The translations under genes were made by a program, and so were the position numbers. A stretch of 60,348 nucleotides of DNA, from the NCBI GenBank assembly GCA_016209735.1, contig JACQVN010000043.1, forward strand, positions 1 through 60,348. The letters are read 5' to 3'. The stretch is from Candidatus Methylomirabilota bacterium. Lineage in GTDB: Bacteria; Methylomirabilota; Methylomirabilia; Methylomirabilales; 2-02-FULL-66-22. Below the pieces are notes generated by a model that saw only the letters and a program-made list of their open reading frames with translations, searched no databases and had not been told where the DNA came from. This document shows, piece after piece, positions 26,593 to 36,592 of the stretch; position 1 is the first letter of the stretch; each line of letters opens with the position of its first letter.

Positions 26593-26622
26593 GGATACTC
26601 TGGGGGGCGGAGGGGGCGAGGC

Positions 26623-27144
26623 GTGGCGAAAGGGTCTTGGCGTCGCCCGGGATGGCGGAGGCGCTGGGTGCGGCGATCGGTGACGATGGGCCTGGTCGGG
26701 CTCGGCGTGACAGCTTGGCTCGGGTGGGGTCCGCGGGTCGTCCCCGAGGCGGCCCAGGGGATCCCGCGGCTGGTGGTCACCCCGCAAGTCATCGACGTTG
26801 GGACCATCCGGAAGAGCGGCGGGAAGGTGGAGGCGAAGTTCACGCTGCGGAATGAAGGGCAGGCTCCCCTCCGCATCCAGCGCATCGTTCCCACGTGAGA
26901 CTGCACCGTTGCCACCCTGGAGGTGGCCGGCCGGCGGAGCCCGCAGTTCGAGATGCACGGCGACTACCCGGGCTGGTTCCAGGAACTTCGGCCGGGGCAG
27001 GCCGGCACGTTGCGCCTGACCCTGGATCCCGGGGTTCACGATCACGGCATGGATGAGCCGGTGGTTCAGGGCACCTATATTTATAGCAACGATGCCCGAA
27101 CGCCAAAGACCCTGGTGAAGGTGATCGCCCGGATCGAAAAGTGA
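26623..27144 (+). CDS. DUF1573 protein with predicted selenocysteine (in-frame UGA)
   Basis: Two open frames, 26623-26895 and 26899-27144, lie in the same phase and are separated only by TGA at 26896-26898. Read through, they give 173 residues: N-terminal membrane anchor (VTMGLVGLGVTAWLGWG), then a DUF1573 Ig-like domain (VDVGTIRKSGGKVEAKFTLRN-like opening, RIQRIVPT, ending KTLVKVIARIEK). The UGA stands where the family normally has the first Cys of its C-x-C-T motif; here U-D-C-T. A bulged hairpin with GG in its loop begins 8 nt after UGA. With Sec-containing SelD in the same genome, I read this as a selenoprotein. DUF1573 function is unknown; the U-x-C pair suggests redox or metal chemistry in the periplasm. 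Confidence 0.8.
26906..26930 (+). promoter_or_regulatory. Bacterial SECIS-like hairpin of the DUF1573 gene
   Basis: CCG, bulged TT, GCCACC, loop CTGGA, GGTGGC, CGG. The loop begins 18 nt after the UGA and contains GG; the bulged U in the 5' strand resembles the E. coli fdhF SECIS. It is read as sense codons, as bacterial SECIS elements are. Confidence 0.7.
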
Positions 27145-27175
27145 GCCCGAAGGGTTTGGCCCAGAGGGGAGCGTG

Positions 27176-28450
27176 ATGTCCTCAAAATCTCCCGATACGC
27201 TTTCCGATGCATTGGAGCCCGAGCGCCCCGCAGTCGAGAGCCAGTCACGCTCCGACGGGATACGAGCTGTCTGGGGGGCGGCCTTTCTCTTCTACCTCTT
27301 GGTCGGGCTCGAGGTGATCATCATGGTCACCCCGTTCACCGTCTACTTCTACTCGATCTACGCGCCGGTCCTCACCTGGCTGGAGCGCCGCGCCTGGACC
27401 GCCTGGCTCACGGCATTCTTTCTCCCCCACATCACCTATAGCGGGGATCCCCTCATCCTGGCGTTGGCCTATGCGGGGCCGGTCCTCCTGACCCTCGGCC
27501 TGGCCGTCTTCTTCGTCTGCGCCGGCCAGGTTTATGGCGCGAAGCTCTTTCGAAAAGGGGTCGTCTCCGGCGGCCTCTACCGAATGATCCGCCACCCTCA
27601 GTACCTTGGGCTGGCCATCGCGGGGCTGGGGCTCCTGCTTTACTGGCCTCGCTTCTTCATCCTCATCACCTACATCAGCATGCTCTTCGTTTACTATCTC
27701 CTGGCTCGAAACGAGGAAGGCCGGATGCTCCGGAAGTTCGGCGCGAGCTACTCGGCGTACTTGGAGCGAACCCCCATGTTCCTGCCGGGGAATCCCGGAG
27801 GTCGGTTCCTCCGGGCGATCTTCTGGACGCCGCAACGCAAAGGAGCCGTCCTCCTTGGCCTCTATGCCTTGTCCTTGTCGGCCGCGATCGCGGGGGCGTT
27901 CGGCCTGCGGGCCTACAGCGAGGTCCGGTTGACCAAGACCTGGGGGAACGGGATGCTGGCGCTGGCCATGTCTCCCTCCGAGCCGGAAAGACTCACTCGC
28001 ACGCTGGCGCAAGTTGCGCAGAACCCGGAGATCCAGGCCTTCTTCCAGAAGTATCACACCCGCCCGGGCCACAGCCTGGTGGCCTATGTCCTGCCGCAGG
28101 AATACATGATGCAGCACCTGATCGCGGATATGGACGAGCACAAAGCGCATCACGGGGAAGGTGAACAGGGGGGATTCTTGGCGGTCGTCAAGCACCTGGG
28201 AGAGATGTATGCCCTGAAGCCGCTGCGCCAGTTGGGGGAGGGAGCAGCCGCCGCGGCGCAACGGATCATCTTCACCGAGGCGCTGGACCCGGCCGGGCAG
28301 AACGTCGGCGTGGGGCGGGCCCTGGGCATCTCGGTGCAACGGTACCCGCTCTTCTTCGCCGACTTCGACGCGAAAGCCGGCCAGGTGACGCTGACCATGG
28401 AGACGCCGCGCCGGCATACCTGGGGAACGATCCCGGTACCGGCCTTCTAG
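27176..28450 (+). CDS. ICMT/PEMT-like membrane methyltransferase with extra C-terminal domain
   Basis: About 424 residues from ATG 27176. Membrane segments at about residues 25-60 and 90-125 precede the isoprenylcysteine-carboxyl/phospholipid methyltransferase signature GGLYRMIRHPQYLGLAIAGLGLLLYWPRF and the ARNEEGRMLRKFGASYSAYLERTPMFLPG end motif. These enzymes methylate lipid or membrane substrates with SAM. Residues about 235-424 form an additional domain unknown to me (starts LTKTWGNGMLALAMSPSEPE), rich in helices with a His-rich EHKAHHGEG loop. The substrate is unclear. Confidence 0.85.
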   Translation: MSSKSPDTLSDALEPERPAVESQSRSDGIRAVWGAAFLFYLLVGLEVIIMVTPFTVYFYSIYAPVLTWLERRAWTAWLTAFFLPHITYSGDPLILALAYAGPVLLTLGLAVFFVCAGQVYGAKLFRKGVVSGGLYRMIRHPQYLGLAIAGLGLLLYWPRFFILITYISMLFVYYLLARNEEGRMLRKFGASYSAYLERTPMFLPGNPGGRFLRAIFWTPQRKGAVLLGLYALSLSAAIAGAFGLRAYSEVRLTKTWGNGMLALAMSPSEPERLTRTLAQVAQNPEIQAFFQKYHTRPGHSLVAYVLPQEYMMQHLIADMDEHKAHHGEGEQGGFLAVVKHLGEMYALKPLRQLGEGAAAAAQRIIFTEALDPAGQNVGVGRALGISVQRYPLFFADFDAKAGQVTLTMETPRRHTWGTIPVPAF

Positions 28451-28553
28451 GCCTCCCTCCACCCTCTCCATGAGGAAGGGGGCGGGGTCCGGGGCAAGGG
28501 CCATCTGACAACCGACCGTTTGGAATCGAGGGGCGGGGGTAGACAGAGGTGAC

Positions 28554-29033
28554 ATGCACCGTCTGATCGCCAGCACCGGACTGGCGTTGCTCCTCCTGGC
28601 GGGACCGGGGATCGCGACCAGCGCCCTCGTGGTGCCGCAGGATTTGGCCGGGCGTCCCCTCGCGCACTCGCAGCAGGGAGGCGACGCCCGGGCCGAGATC
28701 GAGCGGCTGCACGGGAAAAGCATCCCCATCGCGGACGGGTTCGTGGCCCATTACGGGGCTCAGCCGCCCGTCGCCATGCTCTACGTATCCCGGGCGGGGA
28801 GCGAGAAACAGGCACGGCTGCAGGTGGAACAGATGACCAGTCGGATTCGCGCCAGCAACGGCCCCTTCACTCATCTGCGGGAATCCACCCGGTTCGGGAT
28901 GACGGTCTTTTCGACTCTCGGTCAGGGGCAGGTGCACTACTACTTCCGGCGCGGGGCCATGGTGGTCTGGGTCGCTGCCGATCCCATCATCGCGCAGCAG
29001 GCCCTGGCCGATGCCGCCAAAGGGATCCGATAG
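28554..29033 (+). CDS. Exported protein of unknown function
   Basis: 159 residues with signal peptide (GLALLLLAGPGIATSA). The mature part reads VPQDLAGRPLAHSQQGGDARAEIERLHGK, then a compact alpha/beta region (VAMLYVSRAGSEKQARLQVEQMTSRI, GQVHYYFRRGAMVVWVAADP). No cysteines for redox work, no known family. Lies between the methyltransferase and ccmF in the same direction, so may serve the cytochrome maturation cluster. Confidence 0.7.
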   Translation: MHRLIASTGLALLLLAGPGIATSALVVPQDLAGRPLAHSQQGGDARAEIERLHGKSIPIADGFVAHYGAQPPVAMLYVSRAGSEKQARLQVEQMTSRIRASNGPFTHLRESTRFGMTVFSTLGQGQVHYYFRRGAMVVWVAADPIIAQQALADAAKGIR

Positions 29034-29117
29034 GGTTGCACTCGCCAGGTCGAGGCGGAGGGAGCGTGGGGGCTTTCGCGCGCCTTCGCGAAAACCCGGG
29101 AGTCCGAGGTTCCACTC

Positions 29118-31097
<1,980 letters not shown>

Positions 31098-31164
31098 GGC
31101 TGTCCCCGGACGTCCCGGGGCCGGTGGGCGACGGGATCATCGGGAAGGATCCGGACTCGGCCGG

Positions 31165-31626
31165 ATGGTGCGACGTGCAGGGATGCTTCTCGCCTGGACG
31201 GCGGTCTCTTGGCTCTGGGCCCCGCCGGCGCTGGCCCTGGTGGTTTCGGACGTGGCCAAGGAGTTCATTTGCAGTTGCGGCTGCAACAAGATGCTCACGG
31301 ATTGCGACATGCAGTGCGGGGATCAACTGCGGGGCGTTATCGCCGCCAAGATCACGGAGAGATGGGACAAGCCGCGGATCATGGAGCTGCTGATCCGAAA
31401 CTACGGTGAGAAGCTGCTGGCCGCCCCCACCAAATCGGGCTTCAATCTGACCGCGTGGTTGACGCCGTTCGCGGCCATCCTCGCCGGGGGTGTGATGATC
31501 TCCCTCGCCGTGGGGGAGTGGGTGGCGCGACGCCGCGCCGCGCAGCGGGCGCGCCTGGCACGTCCCGTCACCGTCGAGGCGGAGTACCTGAAGCGAGTGG
31601 ATGCGGAGTTGAAACACTTCGATTGA
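31165..31626 (+). CDS. ccmH: CcmH-type thiol protein of cytochrome c maturation
   Basis: 153 residues from ATG 31165 after a signal peptide (MLLAWTAVSWLWAPPALA). The domain has the cysteine motif FICSCGCNKMLTDCDMQCG instead of the proteobacterial RCxxCQ, a variant seen in CcmH homologues outside the gamma-proteobacteria. The three-helix bundle continues (IMELLIRNYGEKLLAAP), then one membrane segment and a short basic tail. It reduces apocytochrome Cys before haem attachment. Follows ccmF directly. Confidence 0.9.
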   Translation: MVRRAGMLLAWTAVSWLWAPPALALVVSDVAKEFICSCGCNKMLTDCDMQCGDQLRGVIAAKITERWDKPRIMELLIRNYGEKLLAAPTKSGFNLTAWLTPFAAILAGGVMISLAVGEWVARRRAAQRARLARPVTVEAEYLKRVDAELKHFD

Positions 31627-31976
31627 TGCACTGTAACCGTTCAGCCATACCGCCAATCGCCGGGGCGGCCAGGGCCTCCCTTCGACGCCTGGCGCCTGCA
31701 CCCACCCTGCGGGCGGGTACCCGATGCCGGCTCGCCCTTACACCGAGTCGGCCGCCACAGAACGGCGGCCCGACCCGTTGCAGGGATACGGCGCAACGGG
31801 TACCCCGCCGGCGACGGGCTCGCCGGGTACCCATCCAAAGGATGGGTGTGGCGCGGCGCTCCGGGAGACCCTGGCCGCCCCTCGAATGTGGCCTGAACGC
31901 TTACGATGCCCTTACTGCCTCTCCCGCAGCCAAAGGGTAGCCGGGAGAAGGGCGGGTAAGGGGGACGAGGGGACGG
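31627..31976. other. 350-bp repeat-rich intergenic region
   Basis: No gene seen. Two GGGTACCC segments (near 31705 and 31827), the latter the second copy of the repeat at 11-51. The ccmI gene starts right after. Confidence 0.6.
31821..31863. repeat. Dispersed GGGTACCC hairpin repeat, copy 2
   Basis: CGCCGGGTACCCATCC and GGATGGGTG arms followed by GCGCGGCGCTCCG; same architecture as positions 11-51, with loop bases changed and partly compensating stem changes. Confidence 0.65.
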
Positions 31977-32348
31977 ATGCTGCTCATTCTCCTCCTGGTG
32001 CTGATCGGTATCGGGGTGTTCTCCCTCCTCATGGCGCCCTTCCTGTGGGGAAGCCATCAGGATGCCCTGGAAATCGCGCCGTCTGCGTCCGTCGACCTCC
32101 TCGCCCGCAAAGAGGCTGCCCTCTCGGCCCTGAAGGAGCTGGAGTTCGACTACGGAACGCGCAAGCTGTCCCGGGAAGACTATGAGGAGCTTCGTGCGGT
32201 CTACCGGGTGGAGGCGGCTGAGATCCTGGAGCTGATGGATCGGGGCGGTAACCCGTCCCGGGACCTGGATACCCTCATCGACGCCGAGGTGGCCGCTTGG
32301 CGCACGCGACGGGCGACGGAGAAGGGAGCCGTTCATGGTGCGGCATAG
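31977..32348 (+). CDS. ccmI: CcmI-like N-terminal domain protein (cytochrome c maturation)
   Basis: 123 residues: one membrane anchor (LLILLLVLIGIGVFSLLMAPFLW), then the CcmI helix KEAALSALKELEFDYGTRKLSREDYEELRAVYRVEAAEIL. The TPR domain of long CcmI proteins is missing; short versions like this are common. It holds apocytochrome near CcmFH. Its 3' end overlaps the next gene by 14 bp. Confidence 0.85.
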   Translation: MLLILLLVLIGIGVFSLLMAPFLWGSHQDALEIAPSASVDLLARKEAALSALKELEFDYGTRKLSREDYEELRAVYRVEAAEILELMDRGGNPSRDLDTLIDAEVAAWRTRRATEKGAVHGAA

Positions 32349-33582
32349 GCGACTCACTGAAGCCGTGAGGCGGGCGGCTCTCCTGATGGGCCTCCTCATT
32401 CTGGCGGCTCCCGCGGCCCTGGAGGCCGCGCGCATCGACGGAGGGCTGATCAACAGGACGCCGCAAGGCAAGAGCGTGGAGGGGGTCGAGGTCACGCTCA
32501 CCGCATACAGGAACGAGCAGGAGGCCGGAAAGAGCACCACCAGGACGGACCGAGGCGGGCGTTTCCAGTTCCGGGATCTCTCCAGCAAGCCAGGGGATGC
32601 CTACACCGTGACGGTCCGCTATCAAGAGGCCGAGTACAACAGCGAGCGGATCCTCCTGGAAAACGCCGGGGCGACGCGCAACCTGGAGATCCCGGTGTAC
32701 GACTCCACGACGGATGGCAGCCAGATCTCCGTGAAGGTTCATCACGTGGTCTTCGCGGTGGAGGCCGGGGACATCCGGGCGGAGGAACTCCTGGCGGTCC
32801 GCAACGCCGGCGATAAGGCGTACGTCGGGGCGAAGGAGGTTTCGGGGGGCCGGCGGGCTACCCTCCAGTTCACCCTGCCTGCGGGCGCCCGGGAGATCAA
32901 GTACGGTCAGGGTCTCATGGAGTGCTGCATAGTCCCCGGCGAGCAAGGTTTCGTGGACACGATGGACGTGAAGCCTGGCGAGCGGCAGGTGATGTTCTCC
33001 TATACGTTGGCTCCCGCCGGCGGGGGCGTCCAGTTCGTTCGGCCGGTGGATTACCCGACGGAGGCCGTGGAAGTCTTCATCCCCGAAAGCGGGTTGCAGA
33101 TCTCCCCCGGCGGTCTGAAGCCGGCCGGCGCGGTGTCGGGCGAGAAGCAGCGGTTCCTTCGCTTCACGGGCGCCCGCTTGGAGGCGCCCGGGGCCATCAC
33201 CCTGACGCTCGCCAACCTCCCGAGCGCCGGGGGGCGCTGGCGACCGTTGGCCTATGCCACGGTCGGGATCCTCCTCTTGGCGGGCGTCACCTACCCTTTG
33301 ATTAGGCGGCGCCGCTCGCTGCCGTCGGTGCCGAGCCCGGCGGTCGGTGCTGGCGCCCCACCGGCAATGACGGGACCGGGCTCGCCAGGGAAGATGGAGC
33401 TGGCGCTCCGGAAGGTGGAGCTGGTGGCGGCTCTGGCCGAGCTGGAGGCCATTCATGAGGGCGGACGCATCCCGGAGGAGGAATACCGGCGCCTACGCGG
33501 TGAGAAGCGAAAGGCACTCCGTGGCGTGCTGGCCCGGCTTCAGGAAGGCTCGGAGATGACCACCGGGCCGTCCCCCACCTAG
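32335..33582 (+). CDS. Exported protein with carboxypeptidase-regulatory-like domain and CcmI-like tail
   Basis: 415 residues. Signal peptide (LLILAAPAALEA); residues about 35-120 form a CarboxypepD_reg-like beta sandwich (NRTPQGKSVEGVEVTLTAY, DRGGRFQFRDL). A second beta region carries ECCIVPGEQGFVDT. A membrane segment lies near residue 310 (YATVGILLLAGVTYPLI), followed by a cytoplasmic tail with ALAELEAIHEGGRIPEEEYRRLRGEKRKAL, the same kind of helix as in CcmI. Overlaps ccmI by 14 bp, so likely a cytochrome maturation accessory. The TAG stop lies in a palindromic repeat. Confidence 0.75.
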   Translation: MVRHRRLTEAVRRAALLMGLLILAAPAALEAARIDGGLINRTPQGKSVEGVEVTLTAYRNEQEAGKSTTRTDRGGRFQFRDLSSKPGDAYTVTVRYQEAEYNSERILLENAGATRNLEIPVYDSTTDGSQISVKVHHVVFAVEAGDIRAEELLAVRNAGDKAYVGAKEVSGGRRATLQFTLPAGAREIKYGQGLMECCIVPGEQGFVDTMDVKPGERQVMFSYTLAPAGGGVQFVRPVDYPTEAVEVFIPESGLQISPGGLKPAGAVSGEKQRFLRFTGARLEAPGAITLTLANLPSAGGRWRPLAYATVGILLLAGVTYPLIRRRRSLPSVPSPAVGAGAPPAMTGPGSPGKMELALRKVELVAALAELEAIHEGGRIPEEEYRRLRGEKRKALRGVLARLQEGSEMTTGPSPT

Positions 33583-33622
33583 CCCCGGATTATTCACGAA
33601 GGATTCGTGAATAATCCGGGCT
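33581..33622. repeat. REP-like palindrome, type A, copy 4
   Basis: Arms AGCCCCGGATTATTCACGAA / TTCGTGAATAATCCGGGCT, with one extra C in the left arm. Unpaired here; its AG is the end of the TAG stop of the preceding gene. Confidence 0.95.
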
Positions 33623-33683
33623 AGGGGCAGACGCGGGGCGATTCTGGGTGAGCCACCGGCACTCATCATGAGAGGAGGAAGCG

Positions 33684-33875
33684 ATGATCCTACGCTGGTG
33701 GACCGGGCGGCGACGGTGCGCCTTTTGCCGGGAACCCCTGCCGGCGGAGGCAGTGAGGGTGGGACGTCGAAATTTCTGCTCCGAAAAGCACGCGGACAGG
33801 TACCGCTTTGCGCGGGCGCTGGCGCGGACCCGGCGCGACTTGGGAGGATCCGGAGGCGGCGGTTGCTGCCAATAG
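33684..33875 (+). CDS. Small zinc-ribbon protein with C-terminal CC
   Basis: 63 residues, start with GAGGAGGAAGCG ribosome binding site. Reads CAFCREPLPAEAV, then VRVGRRNFCSEKHADRYRF (a CxxC...CxxxH treble-clef-like knuckle of the TRASH/MYM type) and ends GGGGCCQ. TRASH-like knuckles bind Zn or sense metals and are found next to CcdA and heavy-metal transport genes. The following gene is a CcdA-like protein, so a role in metal or thiol handling is likely. Confidence 0.75.
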   Translation: MILRWWTGRRRCAFCREPLPAEAVRVGRRNFCSEKHADRYRFARALARTRRDLGGSGGGGCCQ

Positions 33876-33918
33876 CTCCGTCCCCCTCGGGGCGACCAGG
33901 GTCATGGCAGGCCCTCCC

Positions 33919-33949
33919 TGATTTTTGCGCGCAGGGCGCGCAAAAATCA
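33919..33949. repeat. GGTTTTTGCGC palindrome family, copy 2
   Basis: Arms TGATTTTTGCGCGC / GCGCGCAAAAATCA, 14 bp perfect with a 3-nt loop. With copy 3 it brackets about 190 bp. Confidence 0.85.
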
Positions 33950-34139
33950 AAATGGTAAAGCAAAGAATTTTTGCACAGGGCTTCCGAACAGTCTCATTAA
34001 GAGAATCCGTGGTGGGAAGAGACGCCTGCGATTCGGGTCGTGTCCCATCGCGCGTAACCCTTGGGGTGACCTCCTTCTGGAATGGTCCGGGGTTCACTTC
34101 CGGCCAATCCCACAGGGGTTCCCTGATGTATTTCAATTA

Positions 34140-34167
34140 TGGTTTTTGCGCGCCATCGCAAAAACCA
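34140..34167. repeat. GGTTTTTGCGC palindrome family, copy 3
   Basis: GGTTTTTGCG / CGCAAAAACC arms (10 bp, 6-nt loop), ending 25 bp before the GTG start of the CcdA-like gene. The 190 bp between copies 2 and 3 has no clear gene and may be a short mobile element. Confidence 0.8.
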
Positions 34168-34191
34168 GGTCATGGGAATGAGGGGCCGACC

Positions 34192-34950
34192 GTGGAACTC
34201 GTCCGGCAATGGTACATCTTCCTCAGCCAACTCAGCGCGGCACTGAGCGGACCGCTGAGGCAGCTCGCCGACGGGATCCAATTCCCCCTGGCCAGCGCGC
34301 TCCTCTTCGGCCTGCTGGGGGCCACGGCCCCCTGCCAGCTCACGGCGAATCTCTCCGCCATCGCTTTCGTCTCCCGCGAGGCCGGGGCTCGCCGGCCATG
34401 GCAAGAGGCGGTGGCCTATACCCTGGGGAAGGTGCTCGTCTATAGCCTGGTGGGGGGTGCCGTCATGGGGCTGGGGCTCCAGATCCAGGGGGCGGCGATC
34501 CCGGTGGTGATCATGGCGCGGAAGGTGCTGGGGCCCACCATGGTTCTCATTGGGTTGGTGTTTCTGGGGTGGCTCAACGTGCGAATGTCGGTCGGGCAGC
34601 GGCTCGCCGAAGGATTCGCCCGCCGCCTGTCTGTCCGGGGGCCACGAGGGGCATTCGCCATGGGGGCTGTCTTTGCCTTCGCGTTCTGCCCCACCCTCTT
34701 TCTGCTCTTTTTCGGCCTCACGATTCCTCTGGGCCTCCGCTCAAGTGCCGGCCTCCTCGTCCCCGGCCTCTTCGCCCTGGGCACGGCTCTCCCGCTCCTC
34801 CTGTATGCGGGCCTCCTGGCGGCTGGGGCCAAGGCAGCCGGCGCATTCTTTCGGCCCCTTTCCCGAGGTCATGCCATGGCCAGAAGAATTGCAGGGGTGG
34901 TCCTTCTCCTGGCGGGAATCAACGACACAGCGGTGTACTGGCTCCTGTGA
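34192..34950 (+). CDS. CcdA/DsbD-like or sulfite-exporter-like membrane protein
   Basis: 252 residues from GTG 34192 (GAGGGG upstream); the open frame further upstream is through repeat DNA. Six or seven membrane segments. Cys in ATAPCQLTANLS (TM1) and FAFCPTLFLLFFG (TM4) occupy the CcdA/DsbD positions that relay reductant across the membrane. The Q after Cys and TAN motif look like the 'cytochrome c biogenesis/urease accessory' branch of the LysE superfamily. Beside the zinc-ribbon peptide, it probably supplies electrons for periplasmic thiols. Confidence 0.82.
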   Translation: MELVRQWYIFLSQLSAALSGPLRQLADGIQFPLASALLFGLLGATAPCQLTANLSAIAFVSREAGARRPWQEAVAYTLGKVLVYSLVGGAVMGLGLQIQGAAIPVVIMARKVLGPTMVLIGLVFLGWLNVRMSVGQRLAEGFARRLSVRGPRGAFAMGAVFAFAFCPTLFLLFFGLTIPLGLRSSAGLLVPGLFALGTALPLLLYAGLLAAGAKAAGAFFRPLSRGHAMARRIAGVVLLLAGINDTAVYWLL

Positions 34951-35331
34951 GATCCGCGATCCGATCGCGCAGGAACCACGCCCGGTTCCGCCCGGTTCGC
35001 TGCTCACGTGGCTCACCCCCCGCGGCGGGACCTTCTCGTTGCCATAACGTCTGCCTCGGGTACCGGAGAACCAACTGCTCTTGCCAATCTGTCGAAGGCG
35101 GCAAAGTCGTCCGTGCTCCCCGGGTTCCGACGCTCCCACTCCGCTCTGGGCAGGCGCATTGTCGCAATAGGTAGTTACGAAGACTGGCGGGCCGCCGCCT
35201 GCCGAGATGCGAGTTGCGGCATGCCCCTTGCTCTTTGGTCAGGCAGGCAGGCTTTGGAAAGTGCACCCAACGCACGGCCAAGGACTCTGGGCCACAATCA
35301 CTGTGACGTTTTCACTGGCCGCTGCCGTTCG

Positions 35332-35365
35332 CACGTCGGGGCGACGCATGCGTCGCCCCGACGTG
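35332..35365. repeat. 34-bp perfect palindrome
   Basis: CACGTCGGGGCGACGCA and its exact complement, without loop. Outer arms CGTTCGCAC (35326-35334) and GTGCGAACG (35371-35379) extend the symmetry. Confidence 0.9.
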
Positions 35366-35378
35366 TCGCGGTGCGAAC

Positions 35379-35407
35379 GTTCGTGGTTCGACAGGCTCAC
35401 CACGAAC
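35379..35407. repeat. GTTCGTGGT/ACCACGAAC stem-loop
   Basis: 9-bp perfect arms around TCGACAGGCTC. This stem-loop is a common dispersed repeat in many GC-rich bacterial genomes. Confidence 0.75.
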
Positions 35408-35460
35408 GGGCGGGAAGACGTCAGCGTACTCGTGCCACGCAGGACTAGGGGAGACAGAAC

Positions 35461-36453
35461 ATGCGAAGAAATCGCGGATGGCGGATCGGTGCTGTGATGG
35501 TGGCGTTCCTGTTCCTCCTCTTCGGCGCCCTGGAGCTGGAGGCGTGGGCGCGGGCGGGAGGCGGTCGCTCCTTCGGCGGCGGAAGCTCGCGGTCGTTCTC
35601 GTCGCCATACCGAGGCTTCAGCAGCCCGGCGCCTCAGGGCGGCTACCGCTCGTACCAGACGCCGAGCCCGTCGCAGGCCCCGTCCTGGGCCGGCGGAGGC
35701 TTCTTGCGGAGCCTTGCCGGCGGCCTGGCCGGCGGATTCCTCGGGTCCCTGCTCTTCAGCAGCCTGGGGTTCGGTGGTGGATTCGGCGGACCGGGCGGCG
35801 GTGGCATCGGTCTCCTGGAGATCCTCCTCTTCGCAGGCATCACCTTTGCGGTCGTCGCCTATCTTCGACGCCGGAACCAGGAGGCCCTCTCCGGAGCCCA
35901 CGGGGGTCACATGGCCATGGGTTCCGGCGGACACGGGGGCGGATGCGGCTCATCATACGGGCAGCATGGGGCCACGGCCGTAGAAGAACCGGACGAAGGA
36001 AGGAATCTCCGGCGTGGACTCGCCGAGGTTGGCGCGGTGGTGCCGGGATTTGACGCCGGCCGCTTCCCCGAGGAGGCCATGGACATCTTCTTCCGGATTC
36101 AAGGCGCCTGGGCCGGCCGGGACCTGCGCCCCGTGCAAGAATTCCTGGGCCCGGACGTTCGACAGGAGTTCCAGCGCGACCTGGATGTGCTGAAGGCCGG
36201 CCGGCAGATCAACCGGCTGGAGAACATCGCCGTCCGCCGCAGCGAGATCCAAGAGGTCTGGGTGGAGGGCGGCAAGGCTTTCGTCACCATCCACTTCCTG
36301 GCCAATCTCCTGGACTACACGGTGGATGAGCGGTCCGGAAACCTCGTGGCCGGAAGCAACGAGCAGCCCGTGAAGTTCGAGGAGTACTGGACCTTCGTCC
36401 GCGCCACCGGCGGCGCGTCGTGGCAGCTCACGGCGATCCAGCAGGCCGGATGA
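35461..36453 (+). CDS. Tim44-domain membrane protein
   Basis: 330 residues: signal/anchor at residues 10-28, a Gly/Ser-rich stretch (GGGRSFGGGSSRSF), a Gly-rich membrane segment, then a cytosolic or periplasmic Tim44-like domain (MDIFFRIQGAWAGRDLRPVQEFLGPDV, RLENIAVRRSEIQEVWVEGGKAFVTIHFLANLLDYTVDE, VKFEEYWTFVRATG). The bacterial Tim44-like proteins share this exact layout; function unknown, possibly membrane-associated transport. Confidence 0.9.
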   Translation: MRRNRGWRIGAVMVAFLFLLFGALELEAWARAGGGRSFGGGSSRSFSSPYRGFSSPAPQGGYRSYQTPSPSQAPSWAGGGFLRSLAGGLAGGFLGSLLFSSLGFGGGFGGPGGGGIGLLEILLFAGITFAVVAYLRRRNQEALSGAHGGHMAMGSGGHGGGCGSSYGQHGATAVEEPDEGRNLRRGLAEVGAVVPGFDAGRFPEEAMDIFFRIQGAWAGRDLRPVQEFLGPDVRQEFQRDLDVLKAGRQINRLENIAVRRSEIQEVWVEGGKAFVTIHFLANLLDYTVDERSGNLVAGSNEQPVKFEEYWTFVRATGGASWQLTAIQQAG

Positions 36454-36592
36454 GCTGCGCTGCTGCGACCGCCGAGAAACGCCAGGGTGGAGACCCCCTT
36501 GGAGTCGCTGGCGTCCGCCGGGATGGAAGGAGGGCCGGAGCTTGCCACACGCATGGCTGCTCCCATAGCAAAGGCAATAGGGGCGAACGGCG

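Larger units (their letters stand above)
34951..35460. other. 510-bp intergenic region with long palindromes
   Basis: No gene. Contains a 34-bp perfect palindrome at 35332-35365 enclosed by GTTCGCAC/GTGCGAAC arms, and a second stem at 35379-35407. Confidence 0.65.

Noticed and set aside
31165..31626. CcmH cysteine motif as a novelty
   Set aside because: CSCGC-type motifs instead of RCxxCQ occur in CcmH homologues of several phyla, so this is noted in the annotation only.
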